Source: Diphasiastrum complanatum (lineage: Eukaryota > Streptophyta > Lycopodiopsida > Lycopodiales > Lycopodiaceae). Taken from it: a stretch of 64,000 bases of DNA. This document shows positions 11,673 through 23,113 of this stretch, piece after piece. The notes under the pieces are model-generated. The model saw only the letters and a program-made list of their open reading frames with translations. It made no database searches and was not told where the DNA came from. Location: contig CM055108.1 of assembly GCA_029204225.1 (NCBI GenBank), forward strand, positions 18,693,779 to 18,757,778. The letters are read 5' to 3'. Position 1 is the stretch's first letter; every line of letters starts with the position of its first letter. The translations under genes and the position numbers were made by a program.

Positions 11673-11879
11673 GTTGGAGAAGCTCAAAGGGTGGGTGCAA
11701 GAAAACCAAAAAGTTTGGAAAGAGCATGAAATGAAGGGGGGCACTGCTGTAGATTGAAGGGCAACTCTACCCTTCAAAAAAATATGCTTTGAAGGGTATG
11801 AAATAAAGGGGGGTCTTCCAAGAGAAAACAAAAAGGCGTGAGCAGTGCTTACCAAGTAGCGAGTAATTATTTCTTCGAG

Positions 11880-13331
11880 AATCGAGGCTCGAGAGTGTGT
11901 TCGTTGACGTTCGCAGAGACGCCTCTTTAAGTTACTGACGTCTGCTTTTTATGGGTTTTGAACCTTCGTACACAGTCACAGCTTGCATTCCTGACTCGCC
12001 CAGCTCCACCATTTCTGTTTTTCCTTCCGAATTACAACCAAATCAATGCCTTTTTCGTGCAGTCAATCACGAATCTCTTCATTTTGTGGCCGTCCTACAC
12101 TCTACTGCATCATCATAGGTCGGTGCATGCATGCCAGTTTCGCTTGCACACTCAAACTGTATGATCCATATCTTGCAGATTCTTGCTCATCATCAGTCAT
12201 GCCTAAAGACCCTTTTTCCTAAATTTGATTTGTTTTTGATAAGTTGTTTTCGATCTCAAATCCACATGATCCATTGCTTGTCCAGTGTGGTGGTCTGTGC
12301 TGTGGACTGCGGTTGTCCAGCTTCATATTGAGCTCAGAGATTGCTTTTGATTAATTGCTTTGGATAAGTAATTGTTTTTGATGAGTTGGATTAGGTTCTT
12401 TATTGACATTATCCATTGCTTATCCAATGTAGTAGTCTGTGCTCCGGCTTCATATAAGCTCAAATATTGCAGCTTTTGATAAGTTAAATTTGGATTTCCT
12501 ATCTCATATTGAGATCAAAGATTGCTTTTGAATGCCTGATTGCACTAGCAGTTCCCCTTTCCATAGCTATTTTATTTATTGGAGGTAAAGTGCCGTTGCT
12601 ATTGCAGTGAATCTTTTAAGACACTTTTGAATTCTTCATCAGAAGTTGGTGATGTATCAAGGCTGAAATATGCCGTTATTTGGTTTGAATCTGTGCTAAG
12701 CATCGGTGGTGGCAACTGCCCTCAATTGACAGCTGGAGCAAGAAGAAGAGACATCGGTCGGTTTTGGATTTGGTTTCTGCTGTGGGTTTGTTTTCTCCAT
12801 GGTTCGTACCTATGAAGTTCATGCCTTAATCCCGCTACCAGCTGTAGCGCGTAGGCGAAGACAATTGATCTGTTTTGACATCTTGAAACAATGATTCTAG
12901 GTAGTGTTTAGCAATGATCATTCTGCGAGTGATCATCGCCAGCTGAGATGATCCAATATCACCAATCTAAACTTACAGATGACAGTTTACCACAGATCCT
13001 TATGTATAAGCTGTTGAAGTTCAAGCCTGCCAATTGCCGAGACCCTTACTGCTTTTGAATGCCTATGTAGCTGTTGAAGTTGAAGCTGCCAACTGCCAGA
13101 GTACCTATCACTACGTGATCGTAATTGAGACGCGTTGCTTACGATTACAGATTTTTGTTTCCACTTATTTACATTGGGTTGTCAAGGTACCGTTTGTCAG
13201 CTGGATGATGGTATCATCGTAATTCATATGGAGATTCACTTTCAGAAGACTAATGCGAGAGTAACGAACTGTTTCCAAGTATATATGAATTCAGACTATT
13301 GACGATAAGTGCTGAAGCAGTAATCACTGCT
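11880..13331 (+). promoter_or_regulatory. Upstream region/likely 5' UTR of the kinase gene
   Basis: This segment precedes the predicted start at 13332. It holds no long frame and no TE protein. A degenerate duplication of about 120 bp is seen at 12222-12345 and 12370-12480 (shared tttttgat, atccattgcttgtcca, gtagtctgtgct). No TATA box could be placed with confidence. Transcript data would be needed to set the start and any 5' UTR introns. Confidence 0.35.
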
Positions 13332-15530
13332 ATGGGGTGCTTCCCAGTAACGGCTGTGAGAGGCCGGAAAAAGGTGCTGGTTCGTAATCAGACAATGGTC
13401 TCTAATCCGCTGAGTTTGTATGACAACAAGCCAGCCGTTCTGCCGAAACCTTTGGAAATAGAGGAAGAAAGGTATGCTCGCACCGTCTCAGCACCTCCAA
13501 GCTTGGCAAACACTCTCAGGTCTCCATCGCCAAACTATCAAAACTTCAACAAAGACCTACGTAATTTTTATGCACCTTCTACAGCTAGAATAGATCAGCA
13601 AGCGGATCTTGCCTCAAGCAGTAATCCGTCCACCTCGCCCTGTAGGAATTTAAGCTTCTTGACTCGCAACAGTGCGAATCAGCAAGGTGCATCTCCTTGG
13701 ATCCATTCAGTAACAGATCGCTGGTCTGAAAGTCCTGTCACCTTGAGATCTTTTGGTGGGCTACCACTTCCTCTTCCCCCATCACAGGCCATTGCGCACC
13801 CGTTGCCACTTCCAGTACCATGCGATGAATCTACAGGGTCTCCCATATACGAACTTAGAAATATTTCTTCGACTCAAAATTTCGATTCATCTCCTTGCTC
13901 AACTTCTTCACAACTAGAAAAAGCATCAGGCCATTCCTTAATCTCTTCCTTGCATCACAAGCTTCGATCAACGCCTCACAAAGTAGTGGACATCCAAGCA
14001 TCTGCAGTTCCATTTTTGTTCGAGGAGATCGCAAGAGCATGCCAGAACTTTTCTAGCGAAAGCTATATCGGACATTCGGGAGCGGGAAGCGCTTATAAAG
14101 CCCGACTGTATGCCAAGGCAAAGGGAGAAACAAAAGCAGTTTGTGTCATCCGTTCTACCAAATCTATGCTTCAGGTAACTCGCCAACATTCTCTTATAGT
14201 TCTGTCATTCTCCTTCTCGTTGTTGGCTTCGCTACTTTATGGATTTTCTTGAACAGTTTAGATTTCTATCAGAGACAGTCTAAGGGTGCTCTATATAGCA
14301 TGTCTTAGCAGCAAAAACATTGCCTCCCTTTTATAGCATACATTATGATCACAGGATCAGGAGCCTGCATGTATGGCTGAAATTAATAGACTTTCTCAAT
14401 TAAAACATCCAAATGTGTGCAAGCTAGTCGGCTTCTGCTTGGAGGATAACAATAAGCAAAGCAAGGAGAGAATGAAAAGAAATGACCTACTACTTGTGTA
14501 TGAGCAGCTTCCGTATGGAAGTCTTGACAAATTATTGAGAATAAAGCAACTTGATGGACAAACTTTAGATTGGCCAACGAGGATAAAAGTTGCCGTCGAT
14601 GCTGCTCAAGGTTTGGCTTCACTGCACGAAGATGTTTCTGGACAGGTTTGAAGTTCTTCCACTTTGGTAGCAAACTGGCAATTCAGAGTTAGAATTGTCC
14701 ATTGGTCTGCTAGATTTCACGTGTTATGCATAGTCACCTGATCAATTGCTTGGCAGACTCTTCCTCGTTATATGCTGGTGTTACCTGTTTTATTTTCAGA
14801 TACTACACAAGGATTTTAAACTCTTTCACATACAAGTTGATGAAACGTACAATGCCAAAGTCATGGGATATGGCTTCGTTGAGGCAATGGCATATAACAG
14901 AAGTCTGGTAACTGAACTCTCATCCGAAAAGGATATTCCAAACGTTAAACTAGTGTTCAGATACTCAGAAGTTCATCGGATAGAAAGAGCTTAAAACTTT
15001 CATGAGTTATTCAAAAATAAATCACATTAAACGCTAACATACGCTCCGAACCTGTGCAGTTTGATAAGTACGGTGCTCCCGAGACAGCTGAGACTGGGCG
15101 TATAGTAGCTAAAAGCAATGTTTGGAATTTTGGTGTGGTGTTACTGGAGCTGCTAGCAGGACGAAAAGATGTACAAGAAATATTTCGGGAAGAACAAATG
15201 GATCCTGCACGTTTGCAAGAATTTCTTGACAATGATTCATGCAAGCTTATTCGTGGCCTAGATCCACAACTAAAAGATCGCTTTCCTGTAAAAGCTGTAA
15301 ATGTAGTAGCTGATCTAATACTGAAATGCCTGCAAAACGAAGCTGAGCTTAGACCCAGTATGAAGGAAATTGCGCAAATCTTGACATCTGCACAAGGCTT
15401 GACCGAAACTATAACAAATAAAACCAGCCAAAAGTCTGAGACCAGGGAATCTGCTGTCAATGCCAACCCTTCGAGTTTCTCCATATACGGTAATGAAACA
15501 GTGCCATTGCCACTGAAAATGATAACCTAG
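13332..15530 (+). CDS. Receptor-like cytoplasmic pseudokinase (MGCF-type), four exons
   Basis: Exons 13332-14174, 14355-14645, 14800-14907 and 15060-15530 join in phase 0 to 570 residues. Introns are 180, 154 and 152 bp with GT-AG ends; exon 2 could instead start at 14361. ATG at 13332 is chosen because it gives MGC, an N-myristoylation/palmitoylation start, followed by basic residues, as in plasma-membrane RLCKs. Residues 20-230 are a Ser/Pro-rich disordered stretch. The kinase-like domain runs from about 235 to 515. The glycine loop is GHSGAGSAYKA (247-257). The VAVK lysine is replaced (VCVI, Ile273). HKDFK keeps the catalytic-loop Asp383. DFG is replaced by GYG (401-403). APE is kept (420-422). 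The subdomain IX Asp is Asn434. The family is known to include catalytically degenerate members in other plants, so a scaffold or regulatory role is inferred. No frameshift is present. Confidence 0.88.
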
Positions 15531-16290
15531 AATTCTGTAACAACGAGCCCATCTAAGCCACATTGGGTTGTGCCACTCATCCTATGGTGATATGGGTCTT
15601 TCAAAAATGAACTGCATCTAGCTGGCTGCTGATGGATTACAAACTAGCTAGTAGCTAGTCATTGTAGACAATTTAATCCATGCTCTTTGATAGAATCCTT
15701 GGAAATCAGAGCAACTGATCATCTGTGGATTGTGAGCATGTAATACGTCATGTCTTTCTTTTACTTGCACAGATAACTTGTGCTGTTGCTAGCTTGAATT
15801 CCTACTAGACTTCAACAATCTGACTTTTCTGAAAAAGCTTCTAACAACGCAAGACAGTGTTGGTATTAGCAATTGTAAGCTTAGGTTAACTGCCGAGTTT
15901 CAGGTGAACATGCAAATACCGTTAAGTAAGATCGTGTTTTGAGTTTCTTGATGAACACCCAACCCGGGTTTTTGAGGTCTTGTTGATATGAACTAGTCCA
16001 GTTCTTGATGGACACATGCCATACTGAATATATGAAGAGAAGTGATCTGTATCATTATGAGCACCTCAGTTTTTGGCAATTGCTACTCGTGAGATCGTAT
16101 TGACGTGATTGTTTGCTTCTATTGTGATTGATTGCTATCGCTTGATTGTTATCAATTGCATTCATTTATGAGTACTTTCCCAGGTTATGGGCCCACTTTA
16201 TAATTAAGGACAGTCATTAGTTACTTCTTGTATTATCACGAGCAGCTGTAGACGAACTAGTGGAAATTGAGAAGAGTGTACAAGGATCTT
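15531..16290. other. 3' flank of the kinase gene; possible copia 5' end before 16298
   Basis: No gene. The 3' UTR of the kinase presumably lies at the left. From about 15860 (tgttggtattagc) to 16260 the sequence could be the LTR/leader of the copia gag fragment that starts at 16298, but no second copy or primer site was found. Confidence 0.35.
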
Positions 16291-16297
16291 TGCAGCC

Positions 16298-16546
16298 ATG
16301 GAGACATCAATTCAGTTGAATCAAGTCGAATCAAGGGCGATCTACAAGCTCGATGGCGTGAATTACGCGAACTGGAGTTGGAAGATGAAGCTCATACTCG
16401 AAGAAATAGGGCTATGGCATAGTTATATAGGGAGCAAGGTCATTGAGCGTGATGAAGAAAGAAGGTGTTGCTGTGAATCCAACGATGGAGAGGAAAGGAT
16501 ACTTGATGATTTTTTGTTTATCTTTGGTTGGGATCCTCGCATCTAA
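16298..16546 (+). pseudogene. Copia gag N-terminal fragment
   Basis: The frame has YKLDGVNYANWSWKMKLIL and GLWHSYIGSKV, the start of a Ty1/copia gag (DUF4219/UBN2 type, with the xNYxxWxxxM motif). It goes out of register after about 75 codons and no pol follows. Its gag differs clearly from the NYSIWKxRMES copia group elsewhere in the window, so it is a separate lineage. Confidence 0.7.
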
Positions 16547-16739
16547 GGAGCACAATGGCCTTGGGCCGGTGCATCCTTAGCCACACGTTTTTTTATTTAT
16601 TACTTTTTATTATTATTTTTTTAAGGCTACTTGTGCGCTATGTGTCTCGGCAGCCAAAACAATATCCCATAAGCATTCTTCTGGGATTCCTTTCCTTAGG
16701 AGAGACATATAGTTTAACCTGCCTATATTCTCATAGGCG

Positions 16740-16985
16740 TATGTGCACGGGCGTGGCTGCTACCGCTCGGCACCCATTTGCACCACCCTAGCTGCTTGGT
16801 GCCCTCTTGGAATCTGCACGACACCCTCCCGCCTGCTTCGGCTCACACCCAAGAGCTCGTTGGGGAGCCTGACCGCCCGTGCCCGTGAAAATCGACCGCC
16901 TCCCATTTTTACGGTCCCTGCCCGTCCAGGCATCGGGGCCACATGCCAAACCCCGTGCTCTAAAGTCCCAAGCCTTGACAAAAAA
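16740..16985. other. GC-rich patch without recognised content
   Basis: About 250 bp are much richer in G+C than the surrounding DNA, including clustered cccg and gcccgt words. Open frames exist on both strands but neither resembles a known protein, and this base composition alone makes long frames likely. Confidence 0.4.
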
Positions 16986-17073
16986 ACAATTCACATTCAG
17001 GAGATAGTAACATTCTTAAGCAATGAAGTTAAAACACTTACACATTCACGCGCACCGCCCAGTGCCACCTTTT

Positions 17074-17400
17074 GCGTGGATCATCCACACGTAATTACCG
17101 CGTGGAAAACTTTCCACGCGCTATCCACAGACCCAATTCTCTGGATTTATGGTGGATAGTTCGTGGATAACTATCTACATGGTTTCCACGCCATATCCAC
17201 GCAAAAGTCAAGGGTGGATGTTTTGCAATTTTAATATGATGTCTTGGATTATCCACGCAAAATTATCTGCTTGTGTTAATATCCGGCACCGAACTGCACG
17301 ATGCCAAAAATCTTTGCGCACTGATCCAAGGCTATATCCACGCGATTTTTTTTTTCTCTCGTGACTTTCTTTGGATGGTGCGTGGATATTTGCATGGATA
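17074..17400. repeat. Cluster of GCGTGGAT/ATCCACGC motifs with palindromes
   Basis: About a dozen GTGGAT or TTCCACGC-like words occur in both orientations within 330 bp, among them 17074-17090, 17122-17130, 17152-17169, 17183-17202, 17212-17220, 17248-17258, 17335-17344 and 17380-17389. One pair forms a perfect hairpin at 17099-17120 with arms CGCGTGGAAA and TTTCCACGCG and a two-base loop. Confidence 0.7.
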
Positions 17401-17734
17401 TTTTCATGTTTTGTTCTTGTGTAGGAAGGGCCTTGGTGAATATGTCTGCGACCATTTCAGATGTGGAGCAGTTTTTGAGGATCACTTGTCTTGAGAAAAC
17501 TAAAATTGACTCCATCCTCACCTTCCAAATGGAATAATTGGAGGTAGTCAATCTCTCACTATGCTTCAGGAGAAAGGACCCCAAGGAAGCCATGAAAACT
17601 TGAGAAATTGTCTTGTAATGGATCAAAAAGTGTTGCTTCTCTCTCAATGATGGATTCAATAATGGTGTCCTACCAACTCCAGTTACTTGAGATCTTGCAA
17701 CAAGGTGCGAGATCAATCTCATTAGCTTCACCAA
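17276..17734 (-). pseudogene. Chimeric copia remnant: gag start joined to RNase H tail
   Basis: Within one open frame the sequence runs from a gag N-terminus (FLLKHSERLTTSNYSIWKVR, then MESIL) directly into a copia C-terminal tail (CSTSEMVADIFTKALPTQEQ). Everything normally between is missing. The tail type (VADIFTKALP) differs from the LTKPL tail of the other NYSIWK elements here. The join may therefore link two different families rather than be a simple internal deletion. Confidence 0.75.
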
Positions 17735-19890
17735 TGTCTCTCAAACTAAATCAAACTCTCATCCAAAGATGAAGCAAGAACAAACTTTGGACCACCTTCA
17801 CTCAAGCACGTGTAAAGCACTCAAAACATCCACAAAAGACTCAAATACAATTCATCTGTATGAAACTATGTGGCTATGACCTCAAAATGATGCCTAGATC
17901 TCACATAGACATGATTGGCAAGCTTTTTTTTGAGCTTTTGGATGAAACAAGCTAGATGTGAGCCTAAATTGATGTGTCCAACCACGTTGGGTGCCCTATC
18001 CACCTCACTATGAAAGCCTATAACTTCATCAAGACACATCCAATTGACATGAAATAAATTGCACTAAAAACTGCACTTCAACAGTTATTGTTCCACTTGA
18101 TATGAAGCTAAACACTTGGCCTAACTGCTTTGCAAGTAAGTTTCCGGGAAGTCCTAACTAGATGGATGGCAATGCATTACATCTATTTACCAAATGTGAT
18201 CACGACCTGATTAGCTGTCCTACTGGATACGTGTTAATTGCTTTAGTATAAATAGTTGATCTTCAAAGACTTCTTTAGCTCTAGTTCTAGTCTCTAGAAA
18301 TTTCCTTTCAGAGCTCTATTATAGTATTGCTCTTCGCGCTTATTGCTTATTAGTGGAAGTGCATCAAACAAAGTTTTCAGTTACTCAGAGATAGCTTAGA
18401 GTACGTAGTCTCATCCGTTATTGTTTTGTGCTCTCATCATCTAATTTATACATGCTACTTACTGAGTCAATATATCTTTTTATTGCGTTCAGTATTATGT
18501 CAAAATGTATGCTCTTCTGTATTTATCTGTAACTAATAAATCTCTTATTTTTTTGTCAGTTTTGTTGAATATATCAACAATATTCAATACATCATTGTTT
18601 GGCTATGAAATCACTTTAGAGCTAACGTTTTCAAAGTTGAACACAGTGACCAAAAAAAAGAGAAATGACCTAGACACCCATTTTCTCAAAAAGTTGAAAA
18701 TTGTTTGAAAATTTGCCAAAATATTGAATGTCAAATTTATAAAAATGAATGAAAAATAAAAAAAAATTTCATTTTGTTATAATTTACGAATATGAAAAAA
18801 CATAAGCTATTATATATATTTTTTATTTCAAAATTTGTAGGCTATTGCAAAATTTCAAATGTAAACAGATTCTTGATTAATTTTTTTTAACAATAATATC
18901 CGATATTCAAACTTTCAAAGTTTATCTTTTCGAGAAACAATTGAAAATATAAGTGATTTGAACAGTTTAAAATTTCTAAAATCAAGTTATTTGTTGATTT
19001 TTTTTTTTAAATACGCACATTTAACTTATTTATGAATAATTATGACGACTAAAATATTAATACCTAAAATTGATTTTATTGAAAAATGTATACAAGATAC
19101 AACTAAAAAATTTGTAAGAAAATATATCACTTAAGATTATCAATCTTGCTCCTCATATTAGTACCACCATTTTTTTTTAATTGGGGGTTTTAAAATGATA
19201 CTCTCTTAAAACAAAAGGCTCGAAGCACATCTAGATCAACTGAATACAAAGCATAATCTATAATGAGATTTTACATCAACTGAATACAATGCATAATCTA
19301 TAATGAGATTTGTGTGGAAAACACAAAATCCAAGAGCAAGCAAAAGAAGAGTTTATTGTCAAATTGAGTTTGACGAGAATCTGTCTCCACACCACTAACT
19401 TCACATTTTGATTGCAAGAACCTGTGAGAGTTTCTTGGCTGAGAAAGGTGGTCGTTTGAAATCCTACAATGTGGCATATATGTAATAGCTTCCATCTAAG
19501 GTGGAAAGAAACTCAAGGATTTGCTAATATCGTGGAAAATTAGTTTGAAAGCTTCCTACGAAGTTGAGAATATTTGAAAAATCAGAGAAATAGGGTAGGC
19601 TTTCTAGGTGATGTAAATGCAAGGGTTAGGGTGATCTTAAAATTAAAAGAAACAACACAAGATGGGGTTGTTGGTAGTGCATGTAAGAGGAGATTTATAA
19701 ACTTTTGCTGCCAGAACTTAGTTCCATGATGTCTTGGAAAGGAAGAAGCAAGCTAGTTTCATGAGCTAAGTTTCTCGTCTTCTGCAAGGTTTAAGTTTTC
19801 AGAAGCCTAGACATAAAAGAACGGACAACTGAAAATCGTAAAAGAATTTTATGTCAGTAACACTTGAATCGTGATATTTGTAGGATAAAC
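17735..19890. other. No gene seen; AT-rich spacer with a possible promoter
   Basis: Long AT-rich non-coding DNA. A tataaata box at about 18248 followed by pyrimidine-rich sequence resembles an LTR promoter, but no LTR pair was found. A 36-bp unit (catcaactgaatacaa, then gcataatctataatgaga) is directly duplicated at about 19236-19309. Confidence 0.4.
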
Positions 19891-20008
19891 CATGTTAGGC
19901 AAATGAGTGATTCAAGGCATTGCTTTGAATCCCAACTGTAAATGGTCTTGAATGGCTGATTGTGCACATTTTTGCTTCAGGAAGTTTGATCAACCATTCA
20001 ACACACAG

Positions 20009-20155
20009 CTCAACACAAGCTCTGACCGCCGCATTGGGGGTTTTGTCACCCATAGCCAAGGCGTCATTCCTATCTGGTGAAATGATCTGATTAAGGTGCC
20101 TTTTCCGATAATCATCTTCCTTGTCAATGATGCGATAGGGCTTCTTGAACCCTAA
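20009..20155 (-). pseudogene. SF3B1-like exon remnant
   Basis: The - strand frame has LGFKKPYRIIDKEDDYRKRH and then NQIISPDRNDALAMGDKTPN followed by AAVR. This closely resembles the conserved N-terminal segment of splicing factor 3B subunit 1 (pattern RIIDxEDDYRxRRLNRxISPxRxDAF..GxKTP..xVR). The match stops on both sides within an otherwise unrelated 105-codon frame (19895-20212), and no further SF3B1 exon is seen nearby. It is read as a stray exon copy or captured fragment. The assignment is from memory of the family and needs a search. Confidence 0.5.
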
Positions 20156-20835
20156 ATCATCATTAGTGACCTCCTCCCACAAAGTGCTAAGAAAAAATAC
20201 GTTCGATGCCATATATTAGACCAAATATTTTTCCACGACATGCTCTACAAGATCTTGATCTCACCTTCTAGATTCATATGATGGAAGCGAAGGTTATTCA
20301 AAATTAAAATGTGCACTCGTACTGAGTGGATGGCTGAACTCAGCTTCTTGAACGAGTAATCAAATTAAGGAGTGCTACTCTATTGTTCACCATCATCCGA
20401 AAGAGCTCGTTGTTCGCCTACTGCTCTAAAATCCCCAGGCCCTTCCCAAGCTCCTCCGACTGCTCTCTCAAATTCTCAGCCAATCGCCTCAACTCAAAAG
20501 TTTGCTCCTTACAACTCATCTTCAACAACACAGCATTGTCCACCAGGATATTATGGATCTGCTTACAATCCTCGATAAAATGAGCAGCACCTCAACCGCA
20601 AGCGCTACCATCATTTGGAGCAGAAACATTAAACTACTTCTTGAGAAAAAAATAACTTCTTGCACTATTCCACGAGCTCCTGCAAGAGCAAAAGTTGCGC
20701 TACTATCATTTGAGCACAAAAAAGATAAACTATTTCTTCAGAAAAGCCCGCAGGCGTTGCAATCGCTTGGAAAAAAAATAGCTTTTTGCACTAATTTGCG
20801 AGCTCGAGAGAGAGCAAATTTTTTTTCAAAAGTTT

Positions 20836-21718
20836 TTCACCTATGCTCAGCATAGGTGAATCTTTTCTTTACAAAGAAACTTTAAATTATATAACAAATT
20901 TTTTTTCTATAAACAAAAAGATTCTCCTATGTCGAGCATAGCAAAAAATATTTGCTATGCTCGGCATAGCAAATTTTTTGGCAAACTCAAGTATCCAGGC
21001 ATAGGGATCGAGGCTTGCCCTTAGATAGACAAAGTGTAGGAATGGAACTGGCATAGTTTCTCAAAAATCGATGTTAAAGTTTCTACAGAAGCATGTAGAT
21101 CTTTTTATGAGTAATAGTCTTTAAAAAAATGACAGGCTTTAAAGAATGTAGATTTTTTAGAATAACTCAAAAGAGATTTCTCGAGCATTGAAGTTTTTTT
21201 TTATGAAATTGTTGTTTTTGGGACTATATTCAAAGCTAAAAATCACATCCATATCAACTCAAATCAAGTTGAATAATATATAATTGTGCTCTATATTTTG
21301 AAGTCTTCCCAATGGTTGGTTTGACACTTTCAAAAGTTGATGCCTTTGATGCTCCTCAGTGGTACATTTTATTATCTTGGAGTATTGACTTAATTGTCGA
21401 CAAAAACAACGAAGGCCCATTTTGAGTCCTATGCTAAGGACTCAAAATGGGCCTTCTTTCACAACTTACACTTTGTTGACAACTTCATCGACAAAGTGGT
21501 CCTATGTTCAACATTTCTATGCTCAGCACGAAAATGGTGAACATAGTTACGCTTTGTCGACAAAGTTGACAACAAAGGTGATGAAGGCCCATGGTCATTC
21601 CTATGCTAAGCATAGCAAGAAAAACCATTGCTATGCTCAGCATAGCAAGATTTGTTCCTTTGCTATGCTCAACATAGCAAAAGTTTCTCTTGCTATGCTC
21701 AACATAGCAAGAGAAACT
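20836..21718. repeat. Family of CTATGCT/AGCATAG palindromes
   Basis: At least six palindromes share the core CTATGCT-AGCATAG but have different, self-complementary flanks. They include 20836-20860 (arms TTCACCTATGCT, 12 bp), 20951-20973 (arms TTTGCTATGC), about 21599-21619, 21628-21650, 21658-21681, and 21682-21718 (arms AGTTTCTCTTGCTATG, 16 bp perfect). They lie in AT-rich non-coding DNA. Confidence 0.8.
21411..21456. repeat. Perfect 19-bp inverted repeat with 8-base loop
   Basis: The arm GAAGGCCCATTTTGAGTCC (21411-21429) is exactly complementary to 21438-21456, around the loop TATGCTAA. The flanks also pair loosely (ttgtcgacaa words on both sides), making a larger foldback of about 21390-21590. 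Confidence 0.85.
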
Positions 21719-21739
21719 ACGTGAAAGTTTTAGAAACAC

Positions 21740-22080
21740 AAAAACAAGAAATTCAAATTTTGAAAATTAAAAAAAATCAAAAAAATTAAAAAACCAAAAA
21801 AATTAAAAAATCAAAAAAATGAAAAATCAAGAAAATATAAATCCAGAAAGTTAAGATTAAAAAAAAAAAAAAATCAAAAGTCAAATTAATAAACAATCAA
21901 AAAAATATAAATATTTAAATCATAAAATATCAAACAATCAAAAAATCATAAAAAATAAATAAAAAAAATTAAAATCTTCTAAAAATTTGATTTTTTCTAA
22001 AGATTTAGAAAAAAAATCAAAATTAAAAACTAAAAAATAAAAAATAACCTAAAATAAATGAATTTGAATACTTATATTAA
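21740..22080. repeat. A-rich low-complexity tract
   Basis: About 340 bp of degenerate tcaaaaaaattaaaaa units with strong A/T strand asymmetry. No coding content. Confidence 0.8.
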
Positions 22081-22230
22081 ACATTGAGATAAAAATATAA
22101 TTCAAAATTAAAGCATAAGAGCACTTTGATAATTCACAAATATTATGGAGTATTTCACAAATATTTTTTTGTAAATTGAAAAAATGTGATATGTGAGAAT
22201 AGGCAAATTGCAAAAGCTGCAAAAATAACG

Positions 22231-22800
22231 TACTGTGATGATCCAAATGAAATTCAAATTGAAAGTCTTGTTGCACTTTTAGCTTTAAAAAATAGAGAAG
22301 AACATCCATGTTGGATTGCCAAAGTCCTTGAGTTCAATCAAGATAGTAATTAGACAAAAGTATTACGTGTCCATTGGTTACGCACCACTTCAACACCAAT
22401 TTTTTTGAGAAGGTACAAATTTGAAATGTTACAAGTAGATCCGAAGGGCAAGATAAAGTGATTGTCAGATAACCAACCAAGAGTCGATGATTTGAATTTA
22501 CAAGATGCAGATGTTTTGGCATTTAATTTTTTAGTTAATAATAACCAATCATCTACTAAAGCCAATTATATCCATATTGAGAGAACAACTTGGATTAATG
22601 GAACAATCATCATTTTCAACTAGTCAGTAATACAAAAAAGTTGACTTACAACGTTTCTTGTCAACATTGGATGCTGATTTTGAGGAAAATATGCCAGTTG
22701 ACTCTGATGAGAAAACACGTCTTCAATTTCATCAACTGAAAATGAGAGTGTTCAGAATATGTCAAGTTGTGAATTGAGAGACATCAGTGAAAATTCCTTA
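22231..22800 (+). pseudogene. TE-like coding remnant, WIAKV/VHW domain, copy A
   Basis: The + frame from 22231 reads YCDDPNEIQIESLVALLALK, then CWIAKVLEF, and after a TAG (22351) TKVLRVHWLRTTSTPIFLRR and YKFEMLQVDP. It continues to about 22560 with further stops, and a later frame near 22640-22800 has an acidic tail (ADFEENMPVDSDEK). A diverged second copy lies on the - strand at 30.1 kb. I do not recognise the family. The W-x-AKV…VHW spacing recalls small beta-barrel (BAH/chromo-like) domains at transposon protein ends, which is only an analogy. Confidence 0.5.
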
Positions 22801-23113
22801 GCAAAGGAACTTTGAAAAAAGAATACATAAATAAAATTTAAGTCGGTTTGTATTTTAATGGGATTTGGAGTTTCAAAAATCATATGTTGTCTTAAAATGT
22901 TATCTCACTTGTAATTATGATGGTTTTTTAGAAGTTTGCAAAAAAAACTTCGTGTTTTATTGAAAATATGCATTTTTTGGCATTTTTTTAAGAGATAATT
23001 TAGGAAATCCCTAAAAAAACCATGATTTTGGCCTAAAACTAGGACCACTAAAAAAAACCAAAAAAGATTACTTTTTTTTAGGTCAAAGTCCCAAAACAAA
23101 TGTCATCATATTA

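Noticed and set aside
13299-13331. Upstream TTG start extending the kinase by 11 codons
   Set aside because: ATG at 13332 gives the MGC acylation start; non-ATG initiation is unnecessary.
16743-17159. Overlapping frames in the GC-rich patch, both strands
   Set aside because: High G+C makes long frames by chance; no motif was recognised.
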